The notes under the pieces are model-generated. The model was not told where the DNA came from. It did not search any database and saw only the letters and a list, made by a program, of their open reading frames with translations. 64,000 nucleotides of DNA from Hyaloscypha bicolor E. Taxonomy: Eukaryota > Ascomycota > Leotiomycetes > Helotiales > Hyaloscyphaceae. The stretch is from assembly GCF_002865645.1 (NCBI RefSeq), contig NW_020194620.1, forward strand, positions 2,239,353-2,303,352, given 5' to 3'. Every line of letters starts with the position of its first letter. Within the stretch, counting starts at the first letter, position 1. Position numbers and translations under genes: made by a program. Below are positions 56,571-64,000 of the stretch, in pieces.

Positions 56571-59400
56571 TTACTAATAAAGAAAATACGAGATTATTAA
56601 TATAATTTCTATAATTAATTTTATTTATATAAAGATTTAGAATATTTCAAATAATAAGGCTTTATTTATATTTAACTTTTTTCTTTTATATTAAATAAAG
56701 AATTAAGCTAAGCCTTAGTATAATTCCTTTTTTAATATAATTTTATTATTATATAAATCTAATTATAATTATTAAATACTAGTTATTTTAAGTTTATTTA
56801 ATTAATATAACTTTATTACTAAAATAATTCTGCTTGATTTTATTTATATAAAACTTTTAGTCTTTTATAAAAACGAATTTTTTTAATTACTTAATTATAT
56901 CTTATAATAAATACTATAAAAGAGAAACTATAATAAAACAAAAACTTATATAAAGTATACTAGAATATAAAACGTAACTTAATAGTAAAATAATAAATTA
57001 AAAGTATAAATAATAAAATATATAGTATATAAAAGCTTAATTAATTAAATATTTAAAAGAAATTATTTTTTAGAACTATAGAAAAACTAGCTTTTTATAT
57101 AATTTCTATAAGTTATATATAAAAGACTATAGCTTTTATTATATAACTAAAACCTTAAAACTATTAAAATAATATAATTTTTAGAAAGTATAGCCTATTA
57201 TATTATATCCGATTCTTATTTATTTATATTTATTTCCTAAATACTAAAAATAATAAAATAATTAGAATTCTTCTTTATTAGCTAATCTAATTTCTTCTTA
57301 ATATATCTAAAATAAGATCTATTATTCTTAAATAATCTTATTTTATATTTCCGAACTTATTTAAAATTAATTCGAATTTACTTAGCTATATTCTTATATT
57401 AAATCTAATATAATTCTCTATATTAATTAGTATTTATTTTTAATTATTATTTAATTTCTGCCTTTATTATTAGGTATTAAAAAGACTTATTATAATAAAT
57501 TATATTATAAATTATACTAATATATTTTAAATAAATAGCTTTTTCGAATTTCGTATTATTTATAGTATTTTTAAATTAATCTTTAATAAAAGAGAAAAGC
57601 TCTAGATAAGAGGCTTTAATAACTTTATAAGAGACTTTATTTTCATATATTCTATTTTTAATAATAACTAGATTTAATAATAACTAGATTTATTAGAATT
57701 ATAATAAAAAGCTTATTAAATAGCAAATTATTATTAAATTATTTTTTAGTTTCTATATTATCCGAGAATTATTACTTATTTATAATTCCAGACTTATAAA
57801 TTATTTAGCTAAAAGCATTTATTTATCTAGTTAAATAAATTATATTTAAAATCTTTTCTTTTATTACCTTTAGTAAATACTTATTTATTTCCTTAGCTAT
57901 TTTTAGCTTAAAATTATTAGAAATAGAAAAATAATTAATATTTTTAAAAATTTCTTATTAAAAATAATAGCCTTCTTATAATTTATAAGGAAAAAATAGC
58001 TAGTATTCTAATACTCTTTACTAAGGTAAAATTCGCTATTTAAAGCTTTAGTAATAGCTAGATCTTTAGTATTACCTTTATACTAATTATAATTAATATT
58101 TCCAGAAATATAATATCTAGCTAACTAAGAATAAATAATTAAGTAAATAAGATATTTATTTAATATCTTATAAGATCCGAGCTATATTAATAGATCTGCT
58201 ATTAAGAATTAAGAAACTAAAATAAAATAGCTATTATCTAGATTTCTATATTTTATTATATTATTTTTTCGGAAATAAAATTATAGTATTTCTATTTCCT
58301 ATATTAAGAGCTTTTAAATACTAAACTTTTTAATTTACTTTAAATAATCTTTCTTATAAATATAACTATTTATACCCAGATTAGTAATATTAGATTTAGA
58401 AATAGAAACTATAGTATTAAATTAGAGTTATAGATTTGGGTAGAATTAATTAGAAATATAATACTTATATTTATATTTTTTAATTTCCTAGTTTTTAAAA
58501 AAGAAATCCCGAGTTTTCTTATTTATTTAAGTAATAGAAATATATTTCTTGCCTTTAATAACTTTATAGATCTTAGTAGCTAGCTTTAGAATATCCTTAA
58601 TAATATAAATATCTTTTATATTAATAAAGAAAATATTAGTAAACTGCTAAATATATATTTTATAAAAAGCTTTAAGGAATTTATTAGTAATTCTATAATA
58701 TTCTTACTTATAAATAAGTCCCAAAATACTATTATATATTTTTTTAAAAGTATATTTATTTTACTAAATAAGTATTAACTTCTATTTAACTAGTATCTTA
58801 TAAATATATTAGTTAATTTTAATTTTTCCGGATTTAATATTCTTAATTTTCTATTTTTTAATTCTAAATATAATTATAGGAATCTTTTTAAATAGTATTT
58901 TTCTCTTTAGAATAAAGGATTTCTTTTTACTTATATCTTCTTTATTTTCCTCTATTTTACTAGTCTTATACTTAGATTAGTATTTAAATTTTTACTATTT
59001 ATTAAAAGTTTTAGGCTTAGCTTACTTTCTTTTCTTATTAGGTTCTTTTTATTTAGTTATATTAGTTCTACTAGTCTTATTAGTAGATTTATTACTAGAC
59101 TATATTAAATTAGCTTTATTTTTATTAGCTAGATCTAATTAAGTTAAAGCTAAAATTATAATAGAAATTCATTTTTTAGGCTTATTTTAAAAAGCAGAAA
59201 AAGGCTTATTATTATAAACTTTCTTAATTAGAATTCCGGAAATATTAAAAATATATTATCTAGTTTTGAGATTATTAGCTAATAGTAGTTTAAAACCTAA
59301 TTCTCTAGATTCCAAAATAGCTTTAGTATATTTAAATACCTTAGTAATATTTAATTTATATTATAATAAGGTAATATTATAGTAGTAGTAAAGAGCTTAA
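56571..59400 (-). pseudogene. Unassigned RIP-mutated segment with a decayed minus-strand frame
   Basis: Between the two retrotransposons. On the minus strand, 59370 to about 59050 reads LNITKVFKYTKAILESRELG, FKLLLANNLKTR and later NKSTNKTSRTNITK with few stops. About 58130 to 57930 reads LARYYISGNINYN, YKGNTKDLAITKALNSEFYL and FFLINYKKAIIFNKKFL. Nonsense codons are mostly TAG/TAA where CAG/CAA would be expected. No RT, integrase or transposase motif was found, so I assign no family. It may be a decayed DNA transposon, part of a retroelement, or a captured host gene. Confidence 0.4.
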
Positions 59401-59830
59401 ATTGAGCTAAAGGCTATATACCGGGCTAAAAGTACTGGCTATATGCTAAGTCACGTGCAGTGGCACTATATAACTAGTACCACGTAATAATTTAGTAAAT
59501 ATACTAGTATTCTAATACTTTTTATTTTTAATATATTTAAAATAGCTTTATTAATTAACTAAATAGCTTTATATATTAAAGCTTTTATTTTAAAAAGAAA
59601 ATATAACTTCTTATAAATGTTTTTATTAAGGTTATTACAAATATTATTAATATATTAGCTAAAGGCTTTATTATATAATATAATTTTATTCTAACTCTTA
59701 ATATTAAAATTATTTATTATAGTTTTAATCTTATTAAGCTTTTCTTATTTACTTTTAGAAATACCTTTAATAATATTCTCGAATTCCCTATTATTAGTTT
59801 AGTAGTTCTTTAGCTTCTATTATAATTTCC

Positions 59831-59880
59831 AGATACCCGGTATCTGAGATACCTTACCAGATACCAGATACCTCCTAGAT
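59831..59880 (+). repeat. GATACC repeat cluster with short inverted repeat
   Basis: AGATACC and GGTATCT (59831-59837 and 59839-59845) form a 7-base inverted repeat with a one-base spacer. GATACC recurs three more times by 59872. The stretch keeps CA and TG dinucleotides, unlike its surroundings. Confidence 0.65.
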
Positions 59881-59883
59881 ATA

Positions 59884-60180
59884 TGTAATATAGCCGCCTT
59901 ACTAGGGAAATATACTTGAAATATACTAGAGATATTTAGAAGGCTAAGCCCCTTCGGGACTAGTATACTATAGGGTATATATATTTCCTTATAGCCTCCT
60001 ATATTCTAGTTTTCTCTTCCTTAGCTTTAAATTATCTTTATAAGAGACCTTTTACCTTACTTTCTAAGCCCTAAATACTATATCCGTAATAGTATTTAAA
60101 GCCTACTTCCTTTAATCCTATAGAGGATTTCAAATAACTAATTTAGAACTATTAGTAATATAGATATTACTAAAATAACA
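59884..60180 (+). repeat. Probable 5' LTR of the second Ty3/gypsy element
   Basis: Starts TGTAATATAG, an intact TG terminus that matches the inferred start of the first element's LTR. The stretch is less AT-rich than its surroundings and precedes a gag-like region. The right end is uncertain (perhaps the ACA near 60180), and the partner LTR is outside the window. Confidence 0.45.
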
Positions 60181-61746
60181 GAACCTTAGAAATACGAGTA
60201 ATAGACTCTAGAATAATAAAAGCAAAAAGCTTTAGAATTCTTAGAGAAATCAGGTATTTATATCTTTATAAATATATACTAGTAATATATTAGAAATCCT
60301 CCCGAAAACCCGAAAATTAAAGAACCTTAAATAAAGGCTATTCTTTAATCAAGTCCTAAAGTAATAGGTACCTATAGGCTAGTAACCTAACTATTATCCT
60401 TAAGCCCTATCCTATAACCTTATAGGCCCTATATATATACTAGTAATAAGACTACTAGAGAGAATATAATAGAGGAAAAGTATAATAGGTCAATTTCCTA
60501 GGATATTATATAACCAGAAACTATATTAACTTTAGCCAAGGCTTCTAGTAAAGCTCCTACTAGTTTAGGTTATCCCGTTAATAGCCCTTTCCAAACCAAA
60601 TATTCTATTAGTATTCCTAGAAAATTTATAAATAAGTCTATAGAAATAGAATTCTCTGCTTTTATTATAAAGCTTCTAGAGACCAAAAACTATATTACTA
60701 CCGGAGAGTTATATAAATAGACCAAGAAACCTAATATCTTACTCTCAGATATTAATATTATTATAAAGAGTTACCGGAAAAATATTTAAAGAACTATTTT
60801 ATATAATACCTATAATTATAATAAAGCTATTTTCGAGAATACTAAGCTTTATAATACTAAGCTTAAGGATAATATTAAATACTATATAGCTATAGTAGAT
60901 TAGCTTATAATAGCTCTAACTACTTTTACTCTAGCTACTTTAAATTCCTTTTAAAAGAATTCCGAATTATCTTTTACTTATTTCTATCTAGGATTTCTTA
61001 TATCTTATATTTCTTTTAGAGATACTAGAGTTACTAAGCTCCTAGATCTAACTTTCTTTACTAGAGATTATACTATCTTTAATAACTAGCTAGTTTAGAT
61101 TAAGAATAAGCTATAAGGAAATACTAATTTATATTTCTTAAAGAATCTCAAGATTATCTATATTTCTAGTAAACTTACTAGTAATACTCTTATCCTAACT
61201 AATTCTTATATAAATAAAAATAGTCCGAATTAGTACTATTAGTTCTCAGAGTTCTACTTCTATTTAAAGAAGCTATATTCTGACTCTAATAAGATATAGA
61301 ATACTTACTATAACTTTAGTAAGCTTTAAATATACTCTAGTTAAGTATTTCAGGAGTTCTATATTTTCTTCTTATAACTATCTATAGAAAATAGCATTAG
61401 TTTTCAAGATATTAAGTATAAACTAAATAAGAAGCTTTTATTAAAGCTCTAGGAATTAGTATATATATATTATAATAATTCTTTTATTAATATTACTTGC
61501 TTTATTTAGTATTATACTACTAATAATTAGTAAATTAAGGCTATATATAAGAAGACTAAAGAATATAAGAAGGCAAGAGCTATCCTAGTCAAGTTTACTT
61601 CTAGTACTATATTTCTATATATTCTTAAGAAATATATTTCTAAGAAGAAGCCTAAGAAGCTTATATTAACTACTTTTATTAAGTATATACTCTCTTATAA
61701 ATACAAGTAATATCTTATAAAGACTAAAGATCTCTTAACTATTAAG

Positions 61747-61788
61747 TACTATAACTATAATAAGTTCGGCTATTATATTAGATACTAT
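61747..61788 (+). pseudogene. Gag zinc knuckle with all ligands mutated
   Basis: The frame KYYNYNKFGYYIRYY keeps exact C-x2-C-x4-H-x4-C spacing, but the three Cys (codons 61747, 61756 and 61786) and the His (61771) all read Tyr (TAC/TAT). TGY-to-TAY and CAY-to-TAY are exactly the TG-to-TA and CA-to-TA changes of RIP on either strand. Confidence 0.75.
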
Positions 61789-62029
61789 CTAGTTCTATAT
61801 AATAAGGAAATTAAGGGAGCTCTTTCTAGAATTAAGCTAGGCTTAGTTCCTATTTTACTAAAATATATTATTCTAGTAAAGTATTTAAAGAATTCGAGCT
61901 CTAATTCTAGTATAAAACCGGGAAATAAGTACCCTTAAAGAAAGTTTCTATTTTAGGGGCTTATAGTATGAATTTAGTAGAAATTAATTTAACTCGTCTA
62001 ATAAAAGAAAATACTCTTATAATACCCTA

Positions 62030-62350
62030 TATTATTAGAATAAATAGATTAGGAATTAAGTTTTCTTCCTTTATTAATACTAGAGCTAATAGTTATACTT
62101 TTATTAATATAAAGCTTACTTATCTTATAGAATAATTCTTAGAAATAGAATTATAACTTCTTCTTTTATTCTATACTATATACGGTTTTAATAGAAAGCT
62201 AGCTAAGTTTACTAAGAAATATATAAAAGCATTACTTCTAATTAATAAATAAAGTATTAATATACCTATAATTATCCTAAATTTTAGAAATTATAATATT
62301 ATTCTTAGTAGAAAATAGATAATATATATTAATATTCTAATTAACTATAA
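62030..62350 (+). pseudogene. Aspartic protease remains (second element)
   Basis: FINTRANSYTFINIKL near 62070-62115 corresponds to the D-T/S-G-A active-site block of retroviral-type proteases with Asp changed to Asn and Gly to Arg. A later FRNYNIILSRK stretch precedes the pol region. Confidence 0.6.
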
Positions 62351-63089
62351 AAGATATAGGCTTATATAGCTAAAGAATAAGCCTAAATCTATATAATTTA
62401 GTTATATTATTAATACTTTATAATAATAGCTAGAGAAATAACTTAATAAGAAGTATTAAAAGAATACTAATTAATAAGATTTTATTATAAGCTATTTCTA
62501 GAAATCTTTTATTCTAAAGCAATTTTCCTTTTTTTAGACTAATTAGAGGAAATTATATAAGACTATAGAAAAGAAGCTTCTATAGCCTAATTAAGATATA
62601 ATATCTAAGTAAAAGCCAAAGAAGCAGAAAGAGGTTCTTAATAAAGAATAAATATTAGACCTAGCTATTCTTATTTCTATAGTATTTAATTATATAGCCA
62701 AGAGAAAAAATAATATTATTAGTTAAATCTCTATTTATAAGATTAATAAAGAGTTTAAAGCTCAGAAAAAAGAAGCTATTCCTAGCCCAGAGAATTAATA
62801 ACCGGGAAAAATAGAGCTTTAGTAACTATAGAGAATATTATTTCCGGAACTCAAGAAATATACCTTTATTTTTTTTAAGAAGAAATCTAATATTCTTTCT
62901 TTCTATAAATTATATAATTATAAGTTTTAGATTAAAGGCCTAAAAGAAATCAAGAGTATTAGATATTAATTCTTTTAGTAATAGTTTACTTAAGAGCTTT
63001 TAGAAATCAAGTATTTCTTGGAAGATAATCTAGCTAAAGGCTTTATTAAAACTAGTTAGGCTTTCTTTATTTTACTAGTTCTTTTTATA

Positions 63090-63640
63090 AAAAAAGCAAA
63101 TAGAGGTTTATATTTCTATATTAATTTCTATTATCTAAATAATATTATCCGGAAGAATTAATATCCTCTTTCTCTTATTAATAAGACTTTAAATTAATTA
63201 TCTAAGACTAAGATCTATACTAAATTAGATATTTACTAAGCTTTCTATTATATAGCTATAAACCCGAACTTTCAGGAGCTAATAATATTTCATATCTATT
63301 ATAGAGTATATAAATATAATATTCTTTAGAAAGATCTTATAAATAGCCCGGCTATATATTAATACTATATAAATAATATACTTTTTAAGTATCTAGATAA
63401 CTTTTATATAATATACCTTAATAATATTCTTATTTATTTAGAGAACCTAATAAAATATAAATAGTATATATAAAAAGTACTAGATTACTTATATTTTACT
63501 AGCTTTTAAATAAATATTAAGAAATTAGAATTTAAAATTATATATATAAAGTATTTAGGCTTTATTATTTTTATATCTAGTATTAAAGTAGATTCTAATA
63601 AAGTTAAAATAATATATAACTAGTAATTCCCAAAGATAGT
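63090..63640 (+). pseudogene. Reverse transcriptase remains (second element)
   Basis: Frame with RKN-YPLSLINKTLN, KIYTKLDIY-AFYYIAINP, YLNNILIYLEN (63414-63446; both catalytic Asp of YLDD changed to Asn) and KYLGFIIFISSIKVDSNKV. Order is that of Ty3/gypsy RT. Confidence 0.85.
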
Positions 63641-63779
63641 TAAGGGCATATAGCCTTTCCTTAACTTTTATAACTTTTATAAATACTTTATTAGAGAATA
63701 TAAACGAATTACTAGATCTCTTATCTTACTTATAAAAAAGGGTATTTTCTTTAAGTAATCTAAATAATACTAAGAGGCT

Positions 63780-64000
63780 TTTACTTACCTAAGGAAAGCT
63801 ATAATTTCTATTCTAGTTTTATAATATTATAATCCAGATCTGCCTATAATAATAGAAATAAATATATTTAAAGAAGTAATTACTAGCCTACTCTCTTAAT
63901 AAGACCCAGAAACAGGCCTTTAGTATCCTATAGCTTATTTTTCCAAAACTATACTTCTAATAAAGCTTAATTATAATATATATAATAAGGAAATACTTGC
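63780..64000 (+). pseudogene. RNase H remains (second element), truncated by the window
   Basis: EAFTYLRKAIISILVL, then IIEIN where ETD is usual, then QDPETGL, YPIAYFSKT and NYNIYNKEILA, all in one frame to the window edge with few stops. Confidence 0.75.

Larger units (their letters stand above)
47720..64000. other. RIP-mutated AT-rich block
   Basis: Over 16 kb of very AT-rich DNA in which CA, TG and CG dinucleotides are scarce by eye and TA is abundant, the expected product of repeat-induced point mutation. ATG is so rare that only one frame of about 70 codons occurs (55325-55537, minus), and I regard it as chance. Known content: a complete Ty3/gypsy element (48763-56565), a second one (about 59884 to past the window) and an unassigned segment between. 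Such blocks are usually methylated heterochromatin. Confidence 0.85.
59884..64000 (+). mobile_element. Second Ty3/gypsy retrotransposon, RIP-mutated, cut by the window edge
   Basis: Plus-strand remains appear in the order gag-like region (60500-61700), zinc knuckle (61747-61788), aspartic protease (about 62030-62350), RT (about 63090-63640) and RNase H (63780 to the edge). The RNase H end is still nearly readable (QDPETGL, YPIAYFSKT, LNYNIYNKEILA). Its RT sequence differs from that of the first element, so it is another family. Stops abound, so it is inactive. Confidence 0.8.

Overview
The window reads as genomic DNA of a filamentous ascomycete (Pezizomycotina). Genes carry short GT-AG introns of about 46 to 150 bases, lie on both strands with 0.3 to 5 kb between them, and include a Rim15/Greatwall-type kinase, homogentisate dioxygenase, a fungal dynamin and a 2EXR-domain gene. 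The last 16 kb is AT-saturated and almost free of CA and TG dinucleotides, the mark left by repeat-induced point mutation (RIP), a process known in this group. The gene families suggest Leotiomycetes, but I cannot fix the genus.

Layout. 1-7 kb: a Gln-rich reading frame at the left edge, a small Cys/His protein, a seven-span membrane protein rebuilt from four exons and a four-span membrane protein with a hidden last exon. 7-12.4 kb: relic-rich, with a SAP+2EXR gene that looks broken and a two-span membrane protein with a frame jump. 12.4-15.6 kb: a complete four-exon dynamin-like GTPase and a C2H2 zinc-finger fragment. 15.9-16.85 kb: a small AT-rich island holding three G-tract/C-tract units. 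17.5-26.3 kb: a conserved disordered protein of unknown role, a ten-span membrane protein, and a divergent pair of homogentisate dioxygenase and an ABM-like small barrel protein. 27.2-32.9 kb: rim15. 33-37.5 kb: a long stretch with simple repeats and no convincing gene. 37.5-41 kb: a nitrilase and a membrane protein of the group often labelled 'ubiquitin carrier protein'. 41-47.6 kb: unresolved coding scraps. 47.7-64 kb: RIP-mutated retrotransposons.

The AT-rich block holds one structurally complete Ty3/gypsy chromovirus (48763-56565: two LTRs, matching 5-base flanks, RT, RNase H, integrase and chromodomain remains), a second Ty3/gypsy copy running off the right edge (LTR-like start near 59884; zinc knuckle, protease, RT and RNase H remains), and between them about 3 kb of equally mutated sequence with a decayed frame on the minus strand that I cannot assign.

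No obvious pathway links the genes. The closest functional pair is homogentisate dioxygenase and the ABM-like gene, which share a 339-base divergent promoter and may be co-regulated in aromatic catabolism. Exon joins were read by eye from frame, GT/AG signals and protein continuity, so each is a prediction that RNA data would settle.
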